From CAWATZ01 sp963784995 (lineage in GTDB: Bacteria; Planctomycetota; Planctomycetia; Gemmatales; Gemmataceae), in NCBI GenBank assembly GCA_963784995.1, contig CAWATZ010000003.1, positions 1,178,001-1,242,000 on the forward strand: DNA of 64,000 nt, read 5' to 3'. Shown here piece after piece: positions 7,567 to 17,237 of the stretch (position 1 is the stretch's first letter; every line of letters begins with the position of its first letter). A program made the position numbers and the translations under genes. The notes under the pieces are model-generated. The model saw only the letters and a list, made by a program, of their open reading frames with translations. It did not search any database and was not told where the DNA came from.

Positions 7567-7627
7567 TTTTCGGAGGCGATGATGGCTGAGAACTCAAGCA
7601 GCCTGACGTGAGGGCAGCGTCCTTTCC

Positions 7628-7708
7628 TGGCCGGGTAGATTCGGAGGAAGCTGTCCGCCCAGGCGTCCAGCCCGGTGGAGGGACGCATTGCCTCGGCGGG
7701 GACGTGAC
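7628..7708 (+). pseudogene. duplicated 3' fragment of thiG
   Basis: About 80 nt repeat the end of thiSG (5188-5267) with about eight mismatches, up to and including the TGA stop and flanking GGGGACGTGAC. Only the last 25 or so codons are present. Together with the pyk fragment just before it, it marks the junction of a tandem duplication. Confidence 0.88.
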
Positions 7709-7712
7709 GGTG

Positions 7713-9353
7713 CTACGGGTTTGTCGATACCAGCTCGCCGTCGTCCAACAGGCAGGGTTCCTCGGCGTCCGCCGTCGCTTCCTCCGGACGTGGACGTTGA
7801 CAGCGATCCTTCAGCGGGGCGATGAGCTTGGCCACGGACAGGCCAGCCGGCAGTCCCCGCTTGCCATACCGGAGCGCACTGTCGATCCCGGCCCAGGTTT
7901 CGCCTCGCGCATCGAAGACTGGGCCGGAATTGTACTTGGGCCAGGCCCCGGTCCGCTGGAAGTGCAACTCAGCCCAGCGGAGGATTTGCTGCTCGGAGAG
8001 CGGCGACAGGCGATAAGGGTGCCGGAGGCCGCGATGGCGCATCAGCAAGCGGCTCAGGGAATTGCCGCCGGGCTGGCCCCGAAGACCAACCCGAAGGACG
8101 TTGTCAATCGCCGCCCAGTTGTCATCCGGAGACTCGGCCACCGGGCCGGAATTGACGTTGGGCCAGTCGCCGGTGCGCGTGTAGTGGGCGTCGGCCCAGG
8201 CCAGGATCTGTCTCTTGGTCAGCGGCGGCAGGTCCTGCACGTTTCGCTTCAGGCCGTGCTGGTCCAGCAACCGGGCCAGCGACGAGCCGGCCCGCAGGCC
8301 CCGGCCACCGGCCCGGAGGCAAGCGTCCACAGCAGCCCAGGTTTCCTCGGGCGCCTCCAGGATGGCGCCCGACTCCGTGGTGGGCCACTGCCCGGTGCGC
8401 TGCTGGTGAGCGACGGCCCAGGCCAGGATCTCCTTGCAGTTCAGGCGAGGCAGGTCGAGACGATTGCGGACGCCGCGTTCCCGGTCCAGGAGCCGTGCCA
8501 GCGACAAATCGCCCGGCAGCCCGCGCGTGCCGCGCATCAGGGCATGGTTGATGGCCAGCCACGTTTCCCCGGCGCCTCGGCAACCGGACCGGACGTGCAG
8601 CGGGGCCACTCCCCGGTGCGCTGGTGGTGCGCGTCGGCCCAGGCCAGGATCGTGTCCAGAGACAGCGGCGGCACGGCCTGGGCGTTGCGGACGCCCCGTT
8701 TCTCGGCCAGCAACCGGGCCAGGGACGAGCCCCCTGGCAATCCCCGCCGGCCCTGGGTGAGAGCAACGGCGACAGCCGTCCAGGTTTCCCCGGGTGCATC
8801 GTCGATGGAGCCGCTCTGGCCCCTGGGCCAGACGCCGTGGCGCGCGTGGTGGGCGTCTGCCCAGCGCAGGATGTCCTCCTCGGTCAGCGGCGGCAGGGCT
8901 TTGCGGTTGCGGACCCCACGGCGTTCGGCCAGTAACTGGGCCAGGGACGAGCCGCCGGGCAGACCCCGGACTCCCGCCCTCAAAGCGGTGGCGACAGCCC
9001 GCCAGGTCTCGCCGCCACTGTTGGGGATGATGCCCGAATCGGCCGAAGGCCAGTCCCCGGTGCGCTGGTGGTGGGCATCAGCCCAGGTCAGGATTGTCTC
9101 CGGGGTCAGGGGCGGAAGTTGCTGCACGTTGCGTGCATTCCGTTTCTCGTTCAGCAACTGCGCCAGGGAACTGCCCCCCGGCAGGCCACGCCGTCCATCC
9201 CGCAGCGCCGCATCCACACCGAGCCAGGTCTCCCCGAGCAGGCCGATGACCGGGCCGGTGGTTTTGGGTGGGCCACTGCCCGGTGGTTTCTCGGTAGTGG
9301 TCGGCACAGCGAAGGATCTCCTCCACCTCCAGAGGCCTGCGTTTCCTGGACAT
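7713..9353 (-). CDS. protein of seven 74-residue repeats, possibly nucleic-acid binding (two frameshifts)
   Basis: I know no named family for this protein. It starts MSRKRRPLEVEEIL, with AGGAGG 8 nt before the ATG. It then consists of seven consecutive repeats of about 74 residues and a short acidic tail. Each repeat reads ILAWADAHHQRTGxWP, SGPV, GETWxAVxxALRxG, RGLPGGSSLAxLL, RGVRN, LPPLT. The DNA period is 222 bp; spacing is 223 between repeats 1 and 2 and 221 between repeats 4 and 5, so one base is inserted and one deleted. The frames rejoin the same repeat register exactly. The Trp-Pro and G-x-T-W-x-x-A-L pattern recalls helix-turn-helix repeats found beside HNH homing endonucleases, which suggests DNA binding, but this is inference. 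It lies in the second unit of the thiG-pyk duplication. Confidence 0.75.
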
Positions 9354-9580
9354 TCGTGTTCCTCCTGCAACGTTTGGGCCTGGGGTCCGGTGTTCGCTGC
9401 CACGGCAGCAGTTCCATTAAAACCCTCGGCCCCTGCCAAGTGCAACAGCAACCCAGAAGTGTTTCGACCCTTCGACCCTTGCCGGAGAATCGGCTTGTTG
9501 AGCGCGTTGCCGACGTGCTACCCTGGTGGCACAGGTTGCCTCGAAACCAGCGCCCCGCAATCACCAGGCAGGAGGCTGTT

Positions 9581-10744
9581 GTGTCCCCAGCTCGCTTTGT
9601 CCTTCTTGCGGTCGTGCTGTCGGTGCTTCCTGCCGAGCAAGCCAGCAAGTGCAGTGCGGCCGCTCCACCGACCCAGGTCCAGATCGCGGTCTGGGTGAAG
9701 CAGTTGGGCCATGACGACTTCGCGGTCCGCGAGCAGGCCACTGCGAAGTTGAAGCAGACCGGCGAGGCAGCCAGACCCGCCCTGGAAAACGCGGCCAGGA
9801 GCAGCGATGCCGAGGTCGCTCGCCGCGCCAGGGATCTGCTGGAACGCCTCCTCCCTTTTGCTCTGCAGGTGGACTCTGCGGAAATCATGAGCATCAGCTT
9901 CACCCCTGATGGCAAACGCATCGCTGTCGGCTGCGGTTACGAGGAAGCTCTGGGAATGGTAAAGGTCTGGGATGCACAGACCGGCCTGGAAGTTCTCACT
10001 CTGAAGGGTTTCGACGGCTGGGTCACCAGTGTCAGCTTCAGCCCCGATGGGAAACGAATCACCTGTGCCACCGGGCCCAAAACGGTGAAGGTTTGGGATG
10101 TCCAGACCGGCAAGGAGGTTCTCACTCTCAAGGGACACTCCGACTCTGTCTATTGTGCGGTCTTCAGCCCCGATGGCAAACGCATCGCCACAGCCAGCTT
10201 CGACGAGACGGCGAAACTCTGGGATGCACAAACTGGCAAGGAAAGCCTCTCTCTCAAAGGGCACGCACACGTGGTCTGGAGTGTGGCCTACAGTCCCGAT
10301 GGCAAACGCATCGCCACAGCCAGCGCGGACAATACAGTGAAGGTTTGGGATGCGCAGACCGGACAGCCCCTCGTGTCTTTCAAAGGGCACTCAGACGGTA
10401 TCCGCAGGATAGCCTTCAGCCCTGATGGCAAACGCATCGCCAGTGCCAGCCAGGACAAAACCGTGCAGGTCTGGGATGCAAAGACCGGACAAGTAGCTTT
10501 CTCCCGTAAGACAGGCCATTCAGGCTATGAACAGAGTGTGTCTTTCAGTCCCGATGGGAAACAGCTCGGCTGCTCCTGCCAGGCTGGCGATGACCCTATT
10601 GTAAGAATCTGGGATGTGCAGTCAGGACAGGAGGCTTTTTCCCTCAAGGGCAACTCCTTCTGCTTCAGCCCGGATGGGAAACGCATCGCATGCAACAGCG
10701 ATCACGATAGGGTGAAAGTCTGGTCTGTCCCGAGGCAGCGTTGA
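9581..10744 (+). CDS. WD40 repeat protein, copy B
   Basis: Paralogue of the gene at 6089-7252, with exactly the same length (387 residues), the same GTG start and the same upstream AGGAGG. The signal-like N-terminus (VLLAVVLSVLPAEQASKC) and HEAT-like segment (VWVKQLGHDDFAVREQA) are followed by about seven WD40 blades with FSPDGKRIA and VKVWDAQTG signatures. The upstream 70 nt, including CCGACGTGCTACCCTGG, are also shared, so promoter and gene were duplicated together. The stop is 14 nt from the convergent pyk stop. Copies A and B differ clearly in the blades, whereas the neighbouring pyk fragments are almost identical; gene conversion or different selection may explain this. Confidence 0.88.
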   Translation: MSPARFVLLAVVLSVLPAEQASKCSAAAPPTQVQIAVWVKQLGHDDFAVREQATAKLKQTGEAARPALENAARSSDAEVARRARDLLERLLPFALQVDSAEIMSISFTPDGKRIAVGCGYEEALGMVKVWDAQTGLEVLTLKGFDGWVTSVSFSPDGKRITCATGPKTVKVWDVQTGKEVLTLKGHSDSVYCAVFSPDGKRIATASFDETAKLWDAQTGKESLSLKGHAHVVWSVAYSPDGKRIATASADNTVKVWDAQTGQPLVSFKGHSDGIRRIAFSPDGKRIASASQDKTVQVWDAKTGQVAFSRKTGHSGYEQSVSFSPDGKQLGCSCQAGDDPIVRIWDVQSGQEAFSLKGNSFCFSPDGKRIACNSDHDRVKVWSVPRQR

Positions 10745-10757
10745 CGCCGCCATCCCT

Positions 10758-12203
10758 TTACACCGACAGCACAGTGACAGTCGGCTCATTCTTGCCGAAC
10801 CCCGCCACCAGCAGGATACACTCCCCCGCCTGGGCCAGGCCCATCTGCTGCACCAGCCGGCGGGCCACCGGCCGGGGATTGTCGAACTCCATCGGCTCGA
10901 TCACCACCGGCACCACGCCCCAGAGCAGGTTGAGCCGCCGGCAAACGGCCGGGTCCGTGGTCAGCGCCAGCACCGGTGCTGCCGGCCGGGTCGCCGCCAC
11001 CATCGTCGCCGACTTGCCGCCGCGCGAACGCACCACCACCGCCTTGACCTTCAGGTCCCGCGACAGCTGGGCCGTCGAGCGGGCCACCGCCTGACGCAGC
11101 GGCAGCGTCCCTTCGTGGCTCCGCTCCTCCTTGGTCAGCGAGCCGAACGCGCCTTCCACCGACTGCCAGCCTTCGATCTGCCGGGCCACCCGGTCCATCA
11201 TCTGCACCGCCTTGAGGGGGAACGCCCCCGAGGCCGTCTCGGCCGACAGCATCACCGCATCGGCCCCGCTGAAGACCGCCGTGGACACGTCGGACACCTC
11301 GGCCCGCGTCGGCCGGGGATGCTCGATCATCGACTCGAGCATCTGCGTCGCCACGATCACCGGCCGGCTCTTGTGGCGGGCGCAGGCGACCAGCTGCTGC
11401 TGGATGATCGGCACCTTCTCGGGGGCCAGCTCCACGCCCAGGTCGCCGCGGGCCACCATGATGCCGTCGGACAGCTCCAGGATCTCGTCGATGGCGTCCA
11501 GCGCCTCGTGCTTCTCGATCTTGGCAACGATCGGCGTCGTCTGTCCCGCGGCGTCGATCAGGTTCCGCAGGTCCATGACGTCTTCGGGCCGGCGCACGAA
11601 CGACAGCGCCAGGAAATCGACCCCCAGATCCAGGGCAAAGAGCGCGTCCTCGCGGTCCTTGTCCGTCAGGGCCGGCGTCGAGAGCGGGATGTTGGGCAGG
11701 TTCATCCCCTTGCGCTCCTTCAAGATGCCGCCCTGGACGACCGTGCAAATCACGTCGATGCCGTCGGCTTGCTCGACGCGCAGCTCCAGGTTGCCGTCGT
11801 CCAGCAGAATGTGGTCCCCATGCCGGACGTCCGTGGCCAGGGCGGCATATTGCGAGGGAATCAGCTTCGGATCGCCGATCATCGGCCGGGTGGTGACGGT
11901 CACGGTCTGCCCCGTGACCAGATCGACCTGGCCGCCCGCCAGCCGGCCGACGCGGATCTTGGGACCGCACAGGTCGGCCAGGACGGCCACCGGCTGAGCG
12001 AGTCGGTCGGATAGCTCACGGATGGCCTGATACGCCTGGCGATGGTCCACGTGTTGGCCGTGCGACAGGTTCAGGCGGAAGACGTCAACGCCGGCGAGGA
12101 TCAGCTTTTCCAGGACGTCCGGCTCCCGCGAGGCCGGCCCGACGGTCGCCACGATGCGGGTGCGCCGACGTTCCTGAAACCCGGCTTCGGGTGCGGTGGT
12201 CAT
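10758..12203 (-). CDS. pyk: pyruvate kinase
   Basis: A full-length pyruvate kinase of 481 residues, which makes pyruvate and ATP from phosphoenolpyruvate and ADP in the cytoplasm. Seen in order: RTRIVATVGPASRE at the N-terminus, FRLNLSHG, the metal and phosphate region IVAKIEKHEALDAIDEIL, the ARGDLGVEL signature, RPVIVATQMLESM, and the C-terminal domain ending TVTVLSV. The length is normal for a bacterial enzyme. It is a single gene facing away from the WD40 copy B. Its last 300 bp are repeated at 7263-7566. The region upstream (12204-12415) holds the promoter and a 19-bp-arm palindrome. Confidence 0.97.
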   Translation of the reverse strand: MTTAPEAGFQERRRTRIVATVGPASREPDVLEKLILAGVDVFRLNLSHGQHVDHRQAYQAIRELSDRLAQPVAVLADLCGPKIRVGRLAGGQVDLVTGQTVTVTTRPMIGDPKLIPSQYAALATDVRHGDHILLDDGNLELRVEQADGIDVICTVVQGGILKERKGMNLPNIPLSTPALTDKDREDALFALDLGVDFLALSFVRRPEDVMDLRNLIDAAGQTTPIVAKIEKHEALDAIDEILELSDGIMVARGDLGVELAPEKVPIIQQQLVACARHKSRPVIVATQMLESMIEHPRPTRAEVSDVSTAVFSGADAVMLSAETASGAFPLKAVQMMDRVARQIEGWQSVEGAFGSLTKEERSHEGTLPLRQAVARSTAQLSRDLKVKAVVVRSRGGKSATMVAATRPAAPVLALTTDPAVCRRLNLLWGVVPVVIEPMEFDNPRPVARRLVQQMGLAQAGECILLVAGFGKNEPTVTVLSV

Positions 12204-12354
12204 GGCGGCGTTCCGGGCGGGGATAACACGCTTCGGCGAGAGGAGCGGAGAGACGATCCGGAAAAGATCGCGAGGAATGCCGACCCGGCGGCAGCCCCGG
12301 AGGGAATTATCGGACCTGGCGAAGGCGGGGCAAGGAAGGGGAGGGGTTTCTTCT

Positions 12355-12401
12355 GATTTATCGTTTCGCGCTCAACCGACGAGAGCGCGAAACGATAAAT
12401 C
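12355..12401. repeat. palindromic repeat, family 2 (GATTTATCGTTTCGCGCTC)
   Basis: Perfect 19-bp arms (12355-12373 and 12383-12401) around a 9-nt loop. The same palindrome with 18-bp arms recurs at 41885-41930. It lies between two genes on the same strand, 15 nt after the 3' end of the WD40/cytochrome gene. Confidence 0.88.
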
Positions 12402-12415
12402 GGTCAGTCCATCGT

Positions 12416-13843
12416 TCACTTCTTCGCCTGACCCGCCGGCGTGACCCCCGGCGGCAGCAGTGTCTTGGTCAGCTGGCCGTTGCCGCCGTTGTAGAGCCGG
12501 ACGCTGCCCTCTTCGCCGCCGGCCGCGACGATGGCACCGTCGCTGCTGACCCCAACCGCGTAGAGGAAATCGCCGCCGCCCTGGAAGTTGCGGACGGTGC
12601 CGCCGTTGTCCGCGTTCCACATCCGCACCTGGCTATCGCCGGTGCAGACCAGCACCTGCGAGGTCTTGCCGACGAACAGCAGCCGGGTCACCTGCTTGCC
12701 GGCGGCGTTGATCGTTCGCGTCTGCTCGCCGGTCTCGAAGTTCCAGATCTTGACTGAGTTGTCGGCCCCGGCGCTGGCCAGCGTCTTGCCGTCCGACTTC
12801 CAGCCCACGTCGAGGACGTGATGAGTGTGGCCCTCGAACGACTTGACGAACTTGCCGCTTGGCACCTCCCACACCTTGACGAACTTGTCGGCCCCGCAGC
12901 TGGCCAGCAGCTTGCCGTCCGGGCTGAAGCTGACGCCGAAGACCGTGTCGCTGTGGCACGGCTTGACGTCGGTGACGATCTTGCCCGTGGGCACGTCCAC
13001 GATCTTGATCTCGCCGTCCTCCGTCGGAGCACCGCCGCCCACGGCCAGCAGCTTGCTGTCCGGGGAGAAGGCGACCGTCACCACGCGCTCCGCAAAGTTG
13101 GTCAGCCGATGGCGTAACTGTCCCGTCAGGGCGTCCCAGAGGATCACCTCCTGGAAGGCCCCCGAGGCCAGCCATTTGCCGTCCGGGCTGTAAGCCAGCG
13201 ACTCGACCAGCGACAGATGGGCGGCCTTGAGCGGCTTCTTGTCAGGCATGGTCAGCTGCGGATCGACCAGGCTGCGGACGTAAGCGCCGGAGCCCGCATC
13301 ATAGACGTGGATCTGGTTGCCGCGGGAGGCGGCGATGGTCGATTTGTCGGGGCTGATGGCCAGGCCGCGGACCGGCTGGACCGAGGCGGGCGGCGCGGTC
13401 ACGACGATCTTGACCTTCTCGCGGGCCATGCTCGGCGGCTTGGCCCCCTGGTCGATCCAGAGCTTGATCAGGGCCAGTTCCTCGGGCGTCAGCGGCTCTT
13501 CGCTCTTGGGCGGCATGATCGGCTTCATGAGGGACCGGGTCGAGAGCTTGTAGAGCAGGCTTTCCGCGCCATTGCCCGCCGTGATCGCGGCCCCGCGCTT
13601 GCCGCCCTTCATCAGCGACAGATAGGTGCCCATGTCCAGCTTGCCTTCCTTGAGGTTGCCGCTGTGACAGAAGGCACACTTGTTGAGCAGGATCGGCTCG
13701 ATGTCCTTCTCGTAGACCACAGGGTCCTTGCGATCCAGCTTGATGATTTTCACAGGAGGGACCTGCCGGGGTTGCTTGGCTTCCTGGGCAAAAACGAGGG
13801 CTGGCAACAGCAGGAACAGACCGGCGGGAAGGAGATAACGCAT
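12416..13843 (-). CDS. secreted cytochrome-like (PSCyt1) and WD40 protein
   Basis: A 475-residue exported protein. The signal peptide is MRYLLPAGLFLLLPALVFA. A planctomycete cytochrome-like domain follows (YEKDIEPILLNKCAFCHSG), with a C-x-x-C-H haem-binding motif, then MPPKSEEPLTPEELALIKLW, which is typical of these domains. From about residue 140 to the end there are six to seven WD40 blades (FSPDGKLLASCGADKFVKVW and similar). The start at 13843 is chosen because it begins the signal peptide and has GGAG upstream; the frame extends further but into a palindrome. It is probably periplasmic. Such proteins are numerous in planctomycetes, and their role is not established. Confidence 0.9.
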   Translation of the reverse strand: MRYLLPAGLFLLLPALVFAQEAKQPRQVPPVKIIKLDRKDPVVYEKDIEPILLNKCAFCHSGNLKEGKLDMGTYLSLMKGGKRGAAITAGNGAESLLYKLSTRSLMKPIMPPKSEEPLTPEELALIKLWIDQGAKPPSMAREKVKIVVTAPPASVQPVRGLAISPDKSTIAASRGNQIHVYDAGSGAYVRSLVDPQLTMPDKKPLKAAHLSLVESLAYSPDGKWLASGAFQEVILWDALTGQLRHRLTNFAERVVTVAFSPDSKLLAVGGGAPTEDGEIKIVDVPTGKIVTDVKPCHSDTVFGVSFSPDGKLLASCGADKFVKVWEVPSGKFVKSFEGHTHHVLDVGWKSDGKTLASAGADNSVKIWNFETGEQTRTINAAGKQVTRLLFVGKTSQVLVCTGDSQVRMWNADNGGTVRNFQGGGDFLYAVGVSSDGAIVAAGGEEGSVRLYNGGNGQLTKTLLPPGVTPAGQAKK

Positions 13844-13873
13844 GGGAAACTCCGGAAGGCGGGATGCGACACC

Positions 13874-13972
13874 GAAATCCAATTTAACCACGGATGACAC
13901 GGATAACACGGATAAAAACAACAATTGACTTTATCCGTGTTATCCGTGTCATCCGTGGTTAAATTGGATTTC
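13874..13972. repeat. 43-bp perfect palindrome
   Basis: Arms 13874-13916 and 13930-13972 are perfect inverted copies around a 13-nt loop. The arms contain a tandem CACGGATAACACGGAT theme. It fills most of the gap between two genes on the minus strand. It could form a very stable RNA hairpin, but there is no T-tract typical of a terminator. Confidence 0.92.
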
Positions 13973-13974
13973 CT

Positions 13975-16574
13975 TCACTTTACCACACTCACGGTCAGCG
14001 GCACGTCGGGGCTCACGGTGGGGACAGTGCCATTGTAGAGGGCGGAAACACGCACGATCAGGCCCGCGCGGTTGCCGGGCATGGCGTCAGCGTGGGCCTT
14101 GACGATCAGCTTGACCTCGTCCTGGCCGGCCAGGATCACCACCGGGGCAAAGGCGACGCCCTTGACGGCGGGCGGCATGACCACGTCCACCTTGTATTCG
14201 CCGGTGTAGCTGAACAGGCGGGCGACACGCAGCACCACCTCGGCCTGGCCGCCCACTTTGACGGTGGGATTGCCCGAGGCCAGCGTGACCGTGCCCAGCG
14301 TCTTCGGCACGACGTTCAGCGTCACCGGCACGAGACACTGCAACCACGTTGGTGTTCGGCTTCTGCGTTGCCTTGGGGTCCTTGTTGTAGGGAATCTGGG
14401 CCGTGGCCCGCAGCACCAGGTTGTAGGCCCCGGGCAGGACGTTGGCGTTGACCTGGATCGGCAGCGTGCCGTCGGTCTTGTCCGCGGCGATGGTAATCGG
14501 CTGGTTGTTATTGTTGACGCTCAGACCGGCAGGCGCCTCCAGCACCTGGACGGTCAACGGCTGCTTGAACTCCGGCCAGAGCCGGCTGAGTTTGACGGTC
14601 AGCGTTCCCTTGTCGCCGTGGGTCAGCTGGTTCTTGGCGAGGCTGCCGGTCAGCTGGAAGGGAGCTTTCTCGCGCACGGCCAGGACGAGGTTCCGTTCCA
14701 GCCGGCCAATGGTGGGGATGGGGGCTTGCGGCTGGGCCATCGGCCACACCATGCCGCCGGGCCGGGCCTCGCGCACCACCGGCGTTGTGGCACGGTCTCC
14801 CGACCGTACCACGATGGTCGCGGTGCCCTTGATCTTGACTTCGCTCAACCCCGGAGCGGCATTGCCGGCCGCGACCAGGACCAGGGTGGTCGAGCGGACG
14901 CCGCTGCCCAGTGTCTGCGGTGGGCAGGTCACTCCCGCGGGCAAACCCTCGGCGGTCAGGGCAATGTCGCCGGTGAAGCCATCCCGGCGGTAGGCGATCA
15001 CCGTCCAGCCTTCGGTGCCGCCCTGGAGCAGAGTCGATCCCTCGGGTCGGGTGCCGGCGAAGGGCACTGCCACCAGCCGGTAATCGGGCTGGTCGTGCGT
15101 CAGCCGCACCCGGTAGACGTGGCGCGGACCGGCCAGGACGTCGGCCAGCCGGCTGCCGACCAGCAGCAGATATTTCCCATCCGCCGGGGCCACGAAGCGA
15201 TGGACGGCGGGGTCGTCGCTGCGACCGTAGAATTTCAGCATCACAACGTCGGGATTGTCCGGCGACTCGAACAGGTCCTGGTTGGTGGCCGCGTTGCGGA
15301 GCAGGAAGTACATGCTGGTCGGGAGCCCCGAGCCGTTCGCTGATTACCTCGACGTTGATCGCCTCGCCCTTTTTCGCGGTGAAGGCGTACCAGTCGCGAT
15401 CCCGGCGTTTCTCGATGCGGCCGGCGATCTCGCAGGGGATGGGTACTTCCTGGGCCGTGGCCGCGGTGCGAGCGGTTTCGTTGTCGAGGACGATGGGAGC
15501 GGTGGCATAGGTGAGCAGCACCGGGTTCGAGACGCCGCCAGCGTTGCGCAGGCGATACTCGAACCCGTCGAGGTTGGCCTGGTTGGGAGCGAGCCGACCG
15601 CTGAAGGCGAGCCGCTGCGTGGCTTGCGGGTCGGCGGGTACGTTGACGGAGACCGTGAGCTTGTCCAGGGGCCGGCCGTCGCAGTCGGCTGACGGATCGG
15701 GTTTGCCTCCGGGCAGGTTCCGGCCCCAGAAGGTCACCTGGGTGCTTTTCCCCGGCTCGACCATGGGCGGATAGACCGCATCGATCCAGGGAGCGGTGCT
15801 GATGCTGAGTCGATAGAAGGACTCGGCGTTGCCCTGCAAGTGAGCGAATTCGACGAGGCGGACCAGGTAATCGCCGTCCTCCGGCAGGACCAGATCGGTC
15901 AGGGCGTCGTTGCCATGGTAGTTGCGGTTGGTGACGTGGAGCCGGCCCTTGCTGTCGTAAACGCGCAGCTCCGGGTTGAACCGGCTGTCGATGGTGGAGG
16001 CCAGGCAACTGAAGACGACGCGCTGTCCCTTCTTGCCGGCGAAGACGTAGTAATCGACATCGATGTTATTGGCCAGGTTGCCGTTGATGGTGCTGTTCAG
16101 CTCCACGCGCTGGGCCTGCTCGACGTCGTTGTTGGGTTCCTTCTCCAGCACCTCGGTGAGGTCGCCGACCAGGAAGGCCCGGGGATTGCTGACGCCCCAG
16201 CGGCCGACCAGGCGGACGTCATGCAGCCCCAGCGGCGCGTCGGCCGGGATGGTCACCTTGAACCTGGTGATCGGCTGCTTGACGGGAGGCTGCTTGGGAG
16301 GCTTCTTGGGGTCCGGCGGCGGAGCGGGCGGCACGATCGGTTCCGCCTTGATGCCGGGATGGCTGAACAGCAACCGTTCGGGGTCATCCAGGTCCGTGCC
16401 GGCGACGGTCACCTCGACGGTGCTGCCGACCTTGCCTCCCGGCGGAAAAACGGTGAGCAGGCGCGGCCTCGGCAGGGCACTGTCGAGGAGCTGGGCGTGG
16501 ACGGAGCTGCCGAAGGCGGCGAGGATCAGGGGCAAGACCCAGCTATAGCTGCGGCGGGAGAAAATCGAGAGCAT
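13975..16574 (-). CDS. secreted PPC-domain (pre-peptidase C-terminal-like) protein, two frameshifts
   Basis: A long secreted protein of about 866 codons. It starts MLSIFSRRSYSWVLPLILAA (signal peptide, cleavage near VHA) with GGGGAG upstream. The first frame carries RLLTVFPPGGKVGSTVEVTV and then several bacterial pre-peptidase C-terminal (PPC) beta-sandwich domains (EKEPNNDVEQAQRVEL, DVDYYVFAGKKGQRVV). Reading shifts near 15320 (to a frame beginning at MYFLLRNAATNQDLF) and again near 14340 (to QCLVPVTLNVVPKTLG). All three parts continue one another without loss of domain logic, so single-base indels are likely. It is similar in design to the gene at 26626-29034, including the opening motif of the mature protein, FPPGGKVGSTV versus FPAGGQRGATV. 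Confidence 0.82.
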
Positions 16575-16739
16575 GGCGGACAACTCCCCTGGCGGGTGGC
16601 TCGGTAGGAGGGCGATGGACGTCCGCACAGCGGACGGAGGTAGGACCGTTTAGCAGCGTGACATGAATCGTAACCGGTTGCGTTGCCGTGGTCAAGGAAC
16701 TTCCCAAAAATGTTCTGCTGGCCAGGCCCGGCTCTGTCC

Positions 16740-17174
16740 TCAGCCAGACGTGTGGTCGTGAACGATGCGCCAGCCTTCCGGGAACTTTTTCAGGATCAGC
16801 GTGAACAGGCCGGTGGGTTTGTCCTTGCTCGTCTGGAGGGTGAACCGGCCGCGGACCAGGGCGGCCTCGGGCGACAGCAGCTCGATCTCCAGCTCGCCGA
16901 AGCTCAGCTTGCCCATCTCCTTGCCCTTGCCCTGGTAGCGCGCCCGGTAGCGCTCCAGGGTCGCCTGCCAGCCGGTCTTGCGCTCGTTGCCGGAGATGAA
17001 CGTCAGCCGTTCCGACTTCCAGTAGCCCTTCATGAATCCTTCCAGGTCGCCCTTGTTCCAGGCGGTGGTCTGGTCTTCGAGGACCTTGCGGATGGCCTGT
17101 TTGTCGCTGTCGGCGGCCAGGACCAGTTCCGGACCGGCCAGCAGCATCACGGTCAGCAGCAGAGCACGCGGCAT
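16740..17174 (-). CDS. secreted NTF2/SnoaL-like (DUF4440) protein
   Basis: A 144-residue protein with signal peptide MPRALLLTVMLLAGPELVLA. It then has one domain of the nuclear-transport-factor-2 fold, DUF4440 type: AIRKVLEDQTTAWNKGDLEG, FMKGYW, TFISGNERKTGW and the C-terminal EGWRIVHDHTS. This small cone-shaped fold often binds ligands or catalyses simple isomerisations; no substrate can be inferred. GGGAGGG lies upstream of the chosen ATG. It is the second gene after a beta-lactamase-fold protein on the same strand, but 350 nt of repeats separate them. Confidence 0.85.
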   Translation of the reverse strand: MPRALLLTVMLLAGPELVLAADSDKQAIRKVLEDQTTAWNKGDLEGFMKGYWKSERLTFISGNERKTGWQATLERYRARYQGKGKEMGKLSFGELEIELLSPEAALVRGRFTLQTSKDKPTGLFTLILKKFPEGWRIVHDHTSG

Positions 17175-17237
17175 GGAACACCCTCCCCGGCGGGGTTTCT
17201 TGCGACTCAGGAAGAGAAAGACCTCCTCGGCCCCTGA

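Noticed and set aside
7713..9300. Satellite DNA or CRISPR from the 222-bp periodicity
   Set aside because: The periodicity is that of a coding sequence with conserved protein modules, a signal-like start and a ribosome binding site.
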